Source: Rhizaria sp. SCN 62-66
Lineage: Eukaryota; Rhizaria, unplaced
Reading direction: 5' to 3'
Assembly: GCA_001724265.1 (NCBI GenBank)
Contig: MEDY01000068.1
Coordinates: 31,976 to 95,975, forward strand
DNA: 64,000 nt
The notes beneath the pieces are model-generated. The model did no database searches, was not told the origin of the DNA, and saw only the letters and a program-made list of their open reading frames with translations. Shown here one piece after another: positions 1 through 11,168 of this stretch (positions are counted from its first letter, which is position 1; every line of letters begins with the position of its first letter). Made by a program: the position numbers and the translations under genes.

Positions 1-3000
1 CGTCACTCGACGACGTGGGTGGGCACACGACGCCGTTGATCTCCACCACGGCCGACGGACTGAACGACGTGCCGATGATCGAGAGCACGGTGCCGCCCTT
101 GGTGGGGCCGTTGGCCGGGGTGACCGAGGTGACGTACGGCGGGTTGTAAGACCAGCGTGACGAGGCGTGGTCAGCCGAGTACGTGCCAGCGACGAGCACC
201 TGGACGGGGATCGCGGTGCCAACGCCAGAGGGCGTGGTACACAGGATCTGCGTGTGCGTCACAACACCTTGCGTCACGCAGGGCACGTACGAGCCGTCGA
301 TGTAGAAGTACACGGCGCCCGTGAGGCCGAAGTTGGTGCCGACGACGGTAAGAGTCTCGCCACCGCCGGAGCGGCCGCTGGTGGGGTTGATAGACGTCAC
401 CACGGGCGCGTCGTAGCGGAAGCTCACGTCGCCGGTGTTGCTGGGGTAGATGGCGTCAGTGGAGCCGACGGCGACACGCACGGCGGCATCGCCCTCACCG
501 GCAGGAGCAGTGCAGACGATCGACGTGTGGGTGCTGTTCGTGATCGTGCACGGCTGCGAGCCCAGCGTGACGGTGGGCGAGGTGCCGAACGACGTGCCCG
601 TGATGGTGATGGAGAAACCACCGGCGGTGGGGCCGTTAAGAGGGGACACGGACGTGATCGCGGGGCCGTTGTAGCTGTACGTCACTGTGCCGGAGAGCTG
701 GTTGCCCGCACGCACCTAAAGGTGAATAAGCGATCAAGTCAAGTCGGAGAAAAAATAAAATAAAGTGAGGGTACGTGAATTATACTTAAAGTTTGTTTGA
801 AAATAAAAATAAAATAAAATGCCACACATTTGACAACCAAAAATGACAAAAATGTGACTGTTTTACGATTTTGTTTTGTTTTTACGTGCCTGGACGAGGC
901 GGTTGGTGCCACCGCCGACGGGGGTGATGCACGTGAGCGAGGTCTGCCCGGCATTGACGGCGACACTGGTGCAGTCCTTGCCGTCGATGGTGACCGTGGC
1001 GACCGTGGTGAAGTACGTGCCCGTCAGCGTGACGGTCTGGCCACCGCCGGAGGGGCCGTTGTCGGGCGAAATGGTCAACAGAGTGGGCGCGGCGTAGTTG
1101 TACACGAGCGTGTTGGACACCTGGCCGGCGACGGTGACCTGCACGACGTGGCCACGGGAGTAGAACACGGGGGTCAGGCAGATGATCTGGACGTGGCTGT
1201 GGCTCTGGACAGCGCACGTCAGGTTGCCGAGCGCAACCGAGACGGTGAACGGCGTGTTGACCGTGCCAAAGTTAGAGCCGGCGATCGTGATGGCCGAGCC
1301 CGTCGTGGGGCCGTTCTGCGGCGTAATCGTCGTCAACACAGGCGGCAAGTACGAGAACGTCGACAGCGACGAAATGAAGCCGTTCTGAGTGCTGACTTGC
1401 GCGTACACGTTGGCGCCCTCACCGTCGGGCAGCTTGCAGATGATCTTGGTGTGCGTCCACGTCTGAATCGCGCAGTTGGTGTTGACGTTGATCGACGACA
1501 CGTTGCGGGCGAAATCAACGGAACCAACCGCGGCGGCGAACGACTCACCGGTGATGGTGACAAGCACGTTGGCGTTGGTGGCCCACGTCGTCGCCGTGGT
1601 GGGCTCGAACGACAGCAGCACAGGGTACTGGTAGGACCAGGCGAAGTAGGTCGGGGTGGCGTAGTCGGTCACTCTCATGACGACCCAGGCCAGGCCCATG
1701 CCGGGAGGAGTGGTGCACACGACCTGCGTGTGGGACCACGAGCCGGCGACGGCGGTGCACACGCCGATCTGCGACTCGGTTCCGGTGAACCTGAAGTTGT
1801 CGAGAAAGAAAAAACAAAGAAAAAACAAACGAATTAGAGAAGATCATTACGTATATCAATGATGCATATGCGAATGAAAGACAAGAGCTTGCGCAAGCGA
1901 CGAAGAAACGTACGCAGAAGCGCCCTCGGCACGTTCGTAGATCTGGACGGTGCCGCGCAAGAGCACGTTACCGAACGACACACCAGTAATGGTCAGCGGG
2001 TCGCCACCGGACGTGGGGAGCACAGACGGGGACACGTTCTGGATCACCGGCGCACCGTAGTTGTAGCCCGTGAAATTACCCGACTGGCCGTTTGTGGTGA
2101 CGGTGACGACTTGGTTGATGCCGTTACCGGCGGGCAGCGTGCACTGGATCTGAGAATGATTGAACTTGTTCGCCAGAGGAGGGCAGTCGGCGCCGTTGAT
2201 GGTCACAGTGCCCTAGGATCGTCAAGGGAAAGAGAAAGGCAAGAGGAAAATAACAAACCATGAGTGTGGCGAGAGATTTGATTGGCGCAATGTCAGGAAA
2301 GAAAACATGCAACTTGCAACATTTCATTTGTTGAAGTTCGGAAAGTTACAGCGTATGGGAACAAAGACGTACCTGAGTGTAGAAGTTGGAGCCCGTGATA
2401 GTGACCGTGGAGCCACCGGCCGTGGCGTAGTTCAGCGGCAAGATGGACGTCACCGAGGGCGCCTGGTATGAGTACAGAACAGTGGCAGACGACGACGAGT
2501 CGGCAGTGGACACACCAGTGACTAAAAAAAAGAAGAAAAAAGAACAACACAACAAAAACACAAAATATAATTGGGTCCTCCTATTCACGATAACAAAATA
2601 AATCAGCATGGTTCATTAAACAGTGCGATCATGACTTTCGCTCACAATAACAGCGATGCAGAGAAAACGACGTACCGACGACCTCGACGATGAGGTTGGC
2701 ACCAGAGCCGGCGGGCATAGTGCAGATGAGCTGCGTGTGCGAGGGGTTGCCCGTGGCGTTCTTGGTCGGACAGACGACGCCACCGATACGCGCAAAGGGC
2801 GACACACCGAAGTTGGTACCCGTGATGGTGACGTCATTGCCGCCGATCGTGGAGCCCGAGAGCGGGGAGGCGCTGGTGAGCGTGGGCGCGCCGTAGGTGA
2901 AATCCACCGAGTTGGACTCGTGGCTACCGGACATAATCATCACGGGCACAGTGCCTTCACCGGCGGGCATCGAACACACGACCTGCGTGTGGCTCGCCGA

Positions 3001-6000
3001 GCCGCCTGTGACGGCCGTGGAGCACACGTTGCCACCCACGAGAGCCGAGGGCGACGTGCCGAACGAGGTACCCGTGATGGTGAGCAAGTACCCACCCTGC
3101 GTGGTCGTGGACGACGACGAGATGGACGAGATAACGGGGTATGCGTAGCTGAACTGCGTGCTCGCAGTGACCGAGTAGCCACCGGCGTCGACGCGGATCG
3201 GCACAGAGCCCTGGCCGGCAGGAGTCTGGCACTGGATGCTCGTGTGCGCCGTGTAGATGATCTGCGCGCACGCAGTGGCGCCGACATAGGCGACGGGGGT
3301 GGTCACGCCGAAGTTGGTACCCGTGATGAGCAGCCACGTGCCACCCTGTGTGGGACCCGTGACGGTACCGGTGACGTTGTCGCGCAGCACGACCGAGGTG
3401 ATCGTGGGCGGCAGGTAGGAGATCTGGCGTGAGTTGGACTCGTACGTCGTGCCACCGGCCGCGTTGCTCATGTACACGATGATACCAGAGCCCTGTCCAG
3501 ACGGGGGCTTGAACAGAATCACAGTGTGGTTCCACGTTGAGATGCGGGCATCGTTGTACGCATACGCGGTGTTGTTAAAGTACACCTGGCACGTAGCCGA
3601 GAGAACACCGAAGTTGGCACCAGCGAGCGTGATCGTCGTGGTACTGGTATCCGTGGGGATCTGCGAAGGCGTGACCGTGGACAGCGAGGGCGTCGCGTAG
3701 CTAAACAGCGAGTTGGTCGCAAACTTGCCCGTGCGCGCAGTAACGCGGATCGTGCGCGACGCACCGTAGCCGGGCGGCGTCGTGCAGATGATCTGCGTGT
3801 GCGACCACGATGTGACCGCGCACGTGTTCCCGTCCAGAGTCACCGCGGAGCCAGTGCCCGACGTGTCGAACGACGTGCCCGTGATGGTGATCGACGTGCC
3901 GCCACTCGTGACACCCGTGAGCGGCGACACGGACGTGATGGTCGGCGACGCGTACGAGAACAGGAGCATACCACTGTCACCAGCGGGGGTTTGCACGTAC
4001 ACATTGAGGTTGTCACCGGAGCCGACGGGCAGGGTGAAATAAACGTTGGTGTGCGACTGCGACGTGGCAGGGGTGGAAGCGCCGTTGAACATCACCGACG
4101 CACCGGAGAGACCAAAACTAGCGCCGGTGATGGTCATGCCGATGCCGCCGCCGGTGGGGCCAGTGGCGGGGGACAACGAGCTCACAGAGGGGCCGTCGTA
4201 GGAAAAGGCGAAAGAGCCCGTGCTGCTCTGACCACCGACAGTGACCAAGATAGCGTGGTTCTTACCCGTACCGACAGGGATCAAGCAGAGAATCTGGGTG
4301 TGCGTGAAGCCAGTTCCCGTGGGGGCGCAATTCATGGTGCCGATACGCACGAGACCCGTGATGCCGAACGAAGTACCCGTGATGGTCATCGTGCCACCAC
4401 CGGACGTCGGCGAGTTCAAGGGCGTCACTGCAGTGATCACGGGCGCGTTGTAGTTGAACACAAGCGACGCCGACGTTGTTGTCGACCGGTCGAGCACCGT
4501 CACCTTGACTGGCAACGCGGTACCCATGCCTGCGGCGACGGTACACAGGATCTGGACGTGTGTCACGGTCGATGCGGTACACGCGACGTTGTTAATCGTG
4601 GCGTAACCAGACACTCCGAAGTTAATACCAGTGATGGTCATCACGGAGCCACCGGAGGTGGAGCCGAAGTTGTTGCTCAACGACGTGATCGAAGGTGGAT
4701 CATAGCTGAACTTGTCGGTCGCAGTAACGGTGCGCGTGCCAGCCGTGGCGGACAGCGCGAGGTTCGTCCCTTCGCCGGCGGGAATCTTACAGATGATCAC
4801 GGTGTTGTTCGCCGACGTGCCGGAAATGGTGAGAGGATTCCAGGAACACTCCTTGGGGCCGAGCTGGACCGTGGGCGCGGTGTAGAAGTTATCACCGAGG
4901 ATCGTGAGGAGATCGCCACCGGCCGTGGCCTTAGCAGCCGCGGACCACGACGCGATCGACGGCGCGCCGTAGTCGTACGATGTCTGCACCGTGCGGTTGT
5001 ACGCCGTGGTGACGCGGATTGCAACAGTACCCATGTTGGACGGCATGGTACACGTGATCACCGTGTGGTTATGTGCACCGACGACGGGGCAGTCCGTGTC
5101 CTGCACACGCACCGTCGCGCCAGAGCTGTAGAAGTTAGTGCCCGTGATGGTGATGGCGTAGCCACCGATGGTGCGGCCGCCTGCGGGAGTCACACTGGTG
5201 ATGGTCGGCGCGGAGTACGGCATCATACGGTTGTCGGTCGACTGGCCACCGACAGTGAAACGCATCGTGACTGACGACGCGCCACCGGCCGGGGCAGTGA
5301 AGACGATCTTGCTGTGGTCGACGGAGGTCATCGCGACGGTCTGGTCGTTAAACGACAGAGTGGTGCCACCCTGGGAAGAGATGACGGACGTCAAACCGGC
5401 TTGACCGAAGTTCTGGCCATTGACGGTGACGACTGCGCCCGCAGTGGGGATCTCGGTCGGAGACACGGAGGTGATCACTGGGGGCGAGTAGGAAAACCAC
5501 TCTGAGTTAGAAATCTTGGCCGACGTGACGTAGATGACGATCGGGATATTGGTACCAACGCCAGTCGGGACCGTCATCACGGTGCTGGTGCCGTCGGAGG
5601 CACTTCCCGCGCCAGCCGTGAAGTTGGTGCTGTTGTAGCCATAGCCCCAAATGACACGCATCGTCGATTCGGCCGGAAAATGGTTCACACCGCTGATGGT
5701 GAGGGGGTAGTTACCCGTGGTGTTGCCCGTGGAAGGCGAGATTGAACTGATCGAAGGCAGCAAGCAGATGTCGATGTAGTTGACGCAGCAGTCACCATAA
5801 TCGAGGCAGCTACCACCACAGTAGCAGCCGTTGGGGACACGGGAAGACTTGGTGCCTAGCACGCACTCGGGACGGCAGATGGAGTTGTAGATCTTAAGAT
5901 GGGTCTCTGCGTTGGCGGTGTTAACAGCCATATTACGAAGGAAGGTGTTCTTGTTACCGGAAGAGAGGGAGGTGTAGTCAGCAAGAACAGCATCGCGGGT

Positions 6001-6333
6001 CTTGCAAAAAGAACGGAAAATGTTGGCACCCTTGACCTGCGTGCAGTAGTTTGCTGTGTTGGTGTTGCCGGTACCCTTAGTGAAGGTATCGGCGGCCTGA
6101 CAGTTGGCCAAGGTACACGCTTCGTAACCAAACGTCTGCGCAGCCGCCGGCGCAACGCCCCACGAGAGCAGGAGCGCGACCGCGAGCAGCAGCAGAGACG
6201 ACGCGCTTGAGAACAAGCGGCCGCTCCGACGATTGTGCTGTGTGGTGCTGTGTAGGTGTTGCGGGGGCGCATCAGCTGCCGCGCTGGGAGCTGCGGCAGC
6301 AGGGGAAGCTGGACGCCAGAAAGAGAACAACAT
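1..6333 (-). CDS. Secreted/surface protein with somatomedin-B-like domain and at least 20 IPT/TIG domains (3' end outside window)
   Basis: Five exons: 6333-2676, 2521-2373, 2212-1914, 1790-890 and 715-1, still open at the left edge (about 1,907 codons visible). The ATG at 6333 is the only plausible start; the frame extends further upstream but without another ATG. A hydrophobic stretch (SLLLLAVALLLSW then APAAAQ) looks like a signal peptide about 60 residues in. Next comes a cysteine-rich region with the C-Y-C...C-x-D-Y-G-D-C-C pattern of a somatomedin-B-like domain. Then follow about 12 IPT/TIG (immunoglobulin-like) repeats in exon 1, recognised by P-x-I-x-S-x-x-P, G-G, and T-I-T-G-x-x-F-G, and about 8 more in exons 2-5. 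All exon junctions restore frame (phases 1, 0, 2, 0). TIG domains occur in plexins, Met-type receptors and many protist adhesion proteins, so a cell-surface or matrix role is likely (inference). No membrane segment is visible in this part. Confidence 0.85.
716..889 (-). other. Intron 4 of the TIG gene (GC-AG type)
   Basis: Exon 4 must end at CAG (position 890) for exon 5 to continue in the TIG frame (LVQ|VRAGNQ). The bases after CAG are GCACGT, so this is a GC-AG intron whose other donor bases match the local GTACGT consensus. The nearby GT four bases downstream (GTAAAA) gives the wrong phase. Acceptor TTTAG. Confidence 0.75.
1791..1913 (-). other. Intron 3 of the TIG gene
   Basis: Donor GTACGT and acceptor CTTCAG; 123 bp, phase 2. 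Splicing joins GC|G (Ala) and continues into FTGTESQ. Confidence 0.82.
2213..2372 (-). other. Intron 2 of the TIG gene
   Basis: Donor CAG|GTACGT and acceptor CCTAG. The 160-bp intron is phase 0 and falls inside a TIG domain, so the domain motif resumes directly in exon 3 (GTVTING). Confidence 0.85.
2522..2675 (-). other. Intron 1 of the TIG gene
   Basis: Donor GTACGT at 2675 and acceptor after a T-run (TTTTAG) at 2522. Removing 154 bp joins a phase-1 codon (G|TC, Val) and links the partial TIG domain of exon 1 to exon 2. Confidence 0.85.
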
Positions 6334-6929
6334 GGCGGTGTTGCGCTGTTGTTCCGTCGTCGGCTTCGTGCGCGGCGCGTTCTCGTTCACGCGGGAGTGA
6401 GAGCGAGACGAGCGGGGGGCGAGGGAGAGCAGAGGCTCTGGCGCTGCTGAGAGAGAGGCTGCAAGAGCCAGGACGCGCTGAAAACCCTGGACAGCAGGTC
6501 AGGGGGCAGTCCCAAGCAAAAAGAGAGCCTGAAAACGGGGCTTAGGTCTCGCAGTTAAGAGAAACGCACGCTACGTGCGGCATAAAAGGAGCGGAAAAGG
6601 GGGCAAGAGCAGAGTCGTTTAAGAAGGTGGGGTGACACAGAAAGTCAGCTAAAGCGGTGCATAACGACACCCGTTTCAAACAGGAGCGCACAAAAAGACG
6701 AATGATACCCTCAAAAATGGTATACTATTATTAACTCGCCCTGTAGTCGACCGCAAAGTTGCCAAGTGAGCCGGCAAAAGCGTCCTGGCAGGTTTGGTTT
6801 CTCCCTCTCTCAGTCAGACTGTGAGCCGGCTTAACTTTCGATCCACCACAAATCGTTTTTGGATTGCTTTGAAGCTAGAGTGAGTGCTCAGGAAAGATCT
6901 GCTTTGCGTGCCAACGGCCGTTGATTCAA
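6334..6929. promoter_or_regulatory. Divergent intergenic region between the TIG gene and Eaf6
   Basis: About 600 bp separates two divergent start codons, so it should hold both promoters and 5'UTRs. A TATA-like CATAAAAGG is visible near 6579-6588 on the + strand, but I cannot assign it to a start site. No other gene or RNA is apparent. Confidence 0.4.
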
Positions 6930-7602
6930 ATGGCGACAAAAGAAACGCTTGCTTCTCGCCGCGAGAAGCTTGAGGAAGATTTAAAGCAGACTCAACGTCA
7001 CATCTATGATGGCGAGGAGGCCTACATTGGTACGCTCTCTCCCAGTGATAATTCCATGACAAAGCACAGTCTCATTCGTTATCCTCCTCTTTATTAGAAA
7101 CAAAGCGGTATACCCCAATTTCTATCGCATAACAATCGCTTGGTATCATTTTCAAGGATGTTTGTTTGGCTTCGCACACAACTCACTTCCCATTCGCGCC
7201 TTGCGACTCGCTTTCGCGTTCGCTTAACTTGCCTCTGTACTGATCTCTTCTTGCACAGCTGAGACGAGCCACTACGGCAACGTCGTCAAGGGCTGGGACA
7301 CCTACCTGGCCACGACCGACATCAAGGCCCCCCACAGCTCTCGCAAGCCCAAAGTGAACGACAAGGACCGCGTTTTCACGCTCTCTTCCCCTTCCTACGT
7401 CACTGAGGACGACGGTCTCGACGACGACGACGACCTCGGCGGCGGCGGCAACGTCGGTGGCAGCCACCACCACGGGTACCTTGACTCGTCCTCGGCAACT
7501 GATAAGCACCGCAAGAAGACCACCGGTGGTGGTGGCGGCAGCGGCGCTGCTGGCGCGGGCAACGCTGGACGGCGGTACAGGGATGACGATCTCTACGATT
7601 GA
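6930..7602 (+). CDS. EAF6: Eaf6/MEAF6-type histone acetyltransferase complex subunit
   Basis: Two exons (6930-7029 and 7259-7602) give 147 residues ending in TGA. The product starts MATKETLASRREKLEEDL, a short N-terminal coiled coil. The family signature follows: IYDGEEAYI, a splice junction, then AETSHYGNVVKGWDTYL, closely matching the human MEAF6 stretch that includes YGNIIRGWDRYL. The segment DKDRVFTLSSPSYV corresponds to the family's conserved ERLFSKSSV region. The C-terminus is acidic then Gly/Lys-rich and ends DDDLYD. Known role: small scaffold subunit of NuA4/Tip60 and of MOZ/MORF and HBO1 acetyltransferase complexes in the nucleus. It is divergent from the TIG gene and convergent with PDK1. 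Start chosen at the only upstream in-frame ATG; phase-1 junction G|CT restores Ala. Confidence 0.9.
7030..7258 (+). other. Intron of the Eaf6 gene
   Basis: 229-bp intron, donor GTACGC and acceptor CTTCTTGCACAG, phase 1. It splits the conserved AYI|AETSHYGN motif exactly. Confidence 0.88.
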
Positions 7603-8259
7603 GAGTCCGTTCATATCAACGCTATCCGCGTCGGAACGAGCATTTTTGTGCCATTGTGGACTTCTTTTGCACGCTGGCGACTCATATTTCGACATATTGA
7701 TGTTTTCTGTTTAAGTGTTAAGCACAGTTTCTATGTGTTAAGAGGTTACAGCGTTGTCTTGAGAGTGATGCAGCAGCAGCTTGAACAACGACAACATCAA
7801 TAACTGCAACACACAGCAGCGACAGCTGCAGAGACGCTTGCTCATCTCAGTGCTGTTGTCTCAGTGACGCTCTGCGAGCGTGTTGCTAATTTTACCGCTA
7901 CTTAGAACTTATGTTGTCGTTGCAATTCTGTATTTCATATCCGCAGGACTTACGTTGCGCATATTAACGTACAACGAGATACTTCACAATCACATCAATA
8001 TAAAGGCCCTTATGATACGAGCGTGTTGAGGTGCGGACATAAGACCTAAGATGAAGAGAGAGAGATATCAATCACAGATGTATTGCGTCACACGCGTTAA
8101 AAGCTAAATTCGAGAGTATTCAATTTAATAAAATTTAATAACTGATATTTTTGAGACAGTAAACAACTATATATCGCAATTTGACATGACTAACATGATC
8201 CCGCAGAAATAAAGTAAAGCTGCCTTGAGAAGCAGGCAAGGAAAATCGAATGAAGCAAC
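7603..8259. other. Convergent 3' intergenic region between Eaf6 and PDK1
   Basis: About 650 bp of AT-leaning sequence between the TGA of Eaf6 and the TAA of PDK1. It should contain both 3'UTRs. I see no open frame, RNA gene or clear repeat. Confidence 0.5.
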
Positions 8260-9905
8260 TTAGGCCTTTCTAGACGCACCCTTAGCCGCAGCGTTGATCG
8301 CAGCCACCCATGCCACCGCCCCTCCACTTGCATTCACCTTGCCAGCACTATCAGGCGCAGTTGCAGTTGCAGGCAAGAGCAGAGGCCGTGGCACCGTAAC
8401 TGCGACCGCGGCGGTCGCTTTGCCGCCGGCAACAGGGACAACGTACGCAATGGGGGCGTCCAGCACGGAAATATCGAACGAGCGCGCACTCGTCGCAATG
8501 CTCAACTTGCCGCTGGCCCCCGCTTCCTTACTAGGGCCGGCGGCGCTCGTGCTCGCGACGGCGGTGCGTAGCGGAGTCACGAAGCCGGCCACAGTTACAG
8601 CCTTCACGCCACCAGGACCACTCGCCGCATGCGCAGCTGCAGTGCTACTGCTGTTGCTGTTGCTGTTGCCGCTGTTGCTGTTGTTCTTCGCGTTCGTGCT
8701 GCTTGTGGAGCTATTGTCTGCGGGAGCGGCTTCTCCAGGTAAACGGACATATGCGAGCACACTTACACCGGCCTTGGAGCCGTCTAAGGGCTCGCTTACA
8801 TCGTGTAAGGGCGTGATCAGCGCCAATGTCCTGGTTTTACGCGACAAAATCTTGAAAAAGTCCCACCTCGCCGTCTTGCTGATCTTGCCCACAGTCACCA
8901 AGTACACGCCATCGACGTCTGAAGGGGTGCTTGGACTGCTGTGCGACACAGGAGGCCCGCCCTTAATGCTCGTGAGCGCAGTGTTGGACGCAGAAGTGAC
9001 AGTGAGCACGGTAGAGACGAGCGACTTAACTTCCGCCTCAGTCTCGGTCTCTACGCTCGCAGGAGCAGACATTGCAGCAACAGTAGAAGTAGCAGCATTA
9101 GATGCGCAGTCCACAGCGTCGTCGCTGTCGCTAGAGCTTCCACTTACGCTCTTCGTGCTACTGTTGTTGTTTGCGCGGGCGTATGCAGTGGCAGCTGCGG
9201 CGGCAACGGCGGCCGCAGCCATCTCAGCCGTCACAGCAAGAGCAACATGTGACGCGTGTCCGCCGGCGACCGCCGCAGCCAAAGTCGACTGCGTCGCGAT
9301 TAAAGACGTGTGTGAAGCAGGAGCCGTGGAGAATGACGCGACATTCATCGGGGTATATGATCCAAAGGCCTCCAACTGAGACCGCGACTGCGGATGAGGC
9401 GATTGTGATGACACACTGGAACTGCTGTCGTTCAAGGTGGCACCCGCGGTGCATGTGACGATCGGCGCAATCGCCGGCTTAGCTTTGCTGTTGCTCGATG
9501 AGCTCGACGACGATGCGGCTTGCCTTTCGCTGCCGTTGTTGTTTTCGGCTGCAGCACTGGAGCTGGAGCTGGAACTCGTGGCGGTTTGACTTTGCTCACC
9601 CGCCGCGCCCGCAGCGATCGCGTCGTCGCTTGCAGCAGTGACGAGCAGAGCATACGCGTCAGCCGGTAAGGGTGTAAGTAGCAGGGGGCCTAAGGGGGTC
9701 GCCCAATGGGTGTAAGTACCCAGCGTCGGGGTACTTACATTGTTGAAGTGACTGTGAGAAGGACGGCGACTAGTCGAGGTCGTGGTGCCTACAGCAGCGA
9801 CCTCAACATCAGCAGCAGCAGCAGCAGCAGTCGTCGCCGCAGAAACAGCAGTGATCTCAGTGAACGGCGAATCAGCATTGTTCGTACCAGTACTGCTGTT
9901 ACTGC

Positions 9906-9959
<54 letters not shown>

Positions 9960-11168
9960 CGCTATTGTTGTTGTCGTTGTGAGAACGAGTGAGAGGACCG
10001 AAAAACTCGTGGTTTGCGATGGTCTCTCCGTCTGTTGCGGCGTTAATACCAAGCCGGTGTGCGGGCTCCTTCTCAAGCAGGCGGCTTAACAAATCCCCCG
10101 CTGGGGTCCCGTCCAAGCACCCCGGTAATGTAAGGGGCCGCGCGGGGTCAAGAATCGCCTGAAACGTCAAATACTCGGAATCCCCGTTAAAGGGCACAAT
10201 ACCCGTGAGTAACTGGTACATCACGACACCGAACCCCCACCAGTCCCCGCCGCGGCTTAACTTCTGCCCACGGAGAAGCTCTGGGGAGACGTACTGAGCA
10301 GTGCCGACAAAAGAAGAGGCGCGTGCGTTGCGACGGGCGTCGATTTTCGCATCCTCATCGTCCATCTCAGCCACGGCGACGCTTTCAGGCTGGTTCTTAT
10401 TGTTGTTGTCGTTGTTGTTGTTGTTCTAGTTAGACTCAGGGACAGTAGCAGAGGCAGCAGCAGCAGTGACGGGCTGTTTGGGCGCTGTGAGCGTGGCAAC
10501 GAGGTCGGCCTCGGCTTTTTTGTCCTCCTCGGTCAAAATCTTCGCAGTGCCGAAGTCAGTGACCACTACGTGCCCGTCTTTGCTGAGGAGGATGTTGGAG
10601 GGCTTGATATCACGGTGGGCGACACCCTTGCTGTGCATGTAGCAGATTATTTCGCACAGCTCGGCCGCAACGCGGCGCACCGTGTCCAGGGGGAATGTCT
10701 TCTCGGGCTAGAGAGAAAGAGAGAGGCAACGAAAGACAATGGAAGCAGTGTAGAGAGCGCTACATAAAAGTAGGTTGGGAGTGAGACAGAAGGATGGGGA
10801 TAGAGCACAAGGGGCGATTGTTGCAGTGACATATAATAAGCGCGTACCTGCAAATAAAGGATGTCGTATAGTTCGCCGCCGTCGGCGAGTTCCATAACGT
10901 AGTAGAGAGAGTATGGGTCCTGGAACGTATAGTAGAGGCGGGGGATGCCCGGGTGGCCGGCGAGCAGCTGCAGCACGTTCCTCTCATTGATCACGGTTGC
11001 GACCTTGTTGTGCTTCTGCACAAACGCCTTGTCGACGATCTTCATAGCAAATTTCAACCCTGTGGCCTTTTGAGTCGCCTCGTAGACCTTGGCAAAGGTG
11101 CCCTCACCGAGGAACTGGCCAAGCTCGAAGTCTTCGGGCCGCGCCTTTTTCGCCGGGGTGGACGCCAT
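8260..11168 (-). CDS. PDK1: 3-phosphoinositide-dependent protein kinase 1 (PDK1), with one in-frame TAG
   Basis: Exons 11168-10848 and 10707-8260 give 922 residues if the TAG at residue 201 is read as an amino acid; the terminal stop is TAA. AGC-family kinase: Gly-rich loop GEGTFAKV (21-28), catalytic Lys43, Glu62 of helix C, HRDIKPSN (138-145), DFG (158-160). After an acidic, Asn-rich activation-loop insert comes [15 protein letters not shown], the PDK1 hallmark; the Ser before Phe matches the autophosphorylated activation-loop Ser. The C-lobe then follows ([20 protein letters not shown]). Residues about 270-700 are low complexity (poly-Asn, Ser, Ala). From about residue 705 to the end lies a likely PH domain ([21 protein letters not shown]) interrupted by another low-complexity insert and closing with a Trp-containing helix (AVAWVAAIN). 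Known role: phosphorylates activation loops of Akt, S6K and PKC kinases at the membrane. PDK1 identity is firm; the PH call is moderate. Confidence 0.9.
9906..9960 (-). repeat. (AAC)n trinucleotide run encoding poly-Asn
   Basis: About 18 near-perfect GTT units on the + strand, AAC on the coding strand, in the linker between kinase and PH domains of PDK1. A natural site of length polymorphism. Confidence 0.9.
10426..10428 (-). other. In-frame TAG codon read as sense (PDK1 residue 201)
   Basis: The frame runs [17 protein letters not shown] with no shift, then stays open for 720 more codons that encode the rest of the kinase domain. A true stop here would remove the activation segment and the whole C-lobe. 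Confidence 0.85.
10708..10847 (-). other. Intron of the PDK1 gene
   Basis: 140-bp phase-0 intron: exon 1 ends CAG, donor GTACGC, acceptor TCTCTAG. It lies between ELYDILYLQ and [10 protein letters not shown], in the kinase N-lobe/C-lobe linker region. Confidence 0.88.

Noticed and set aside
6334-6390. An upstream start for the TIG gene at 6390
   Set aside because: That codon is GTG; the first in-frame ATG is at 6333 and leads into the signal peptide.
7183-7695. A 170-codon frame antisense to Eaf6
   Set aside because: It overlaps the conserved Eaf6 exon and its intron and has Val/Ala-rich shadow composition.
10426-10428. An intron removing the TAG in PDK1
   Set aside because: No GTACG donor or pyrimidine-rich acceptor surrounds the Asn-rich insert, and the frame is continuous on both sides.
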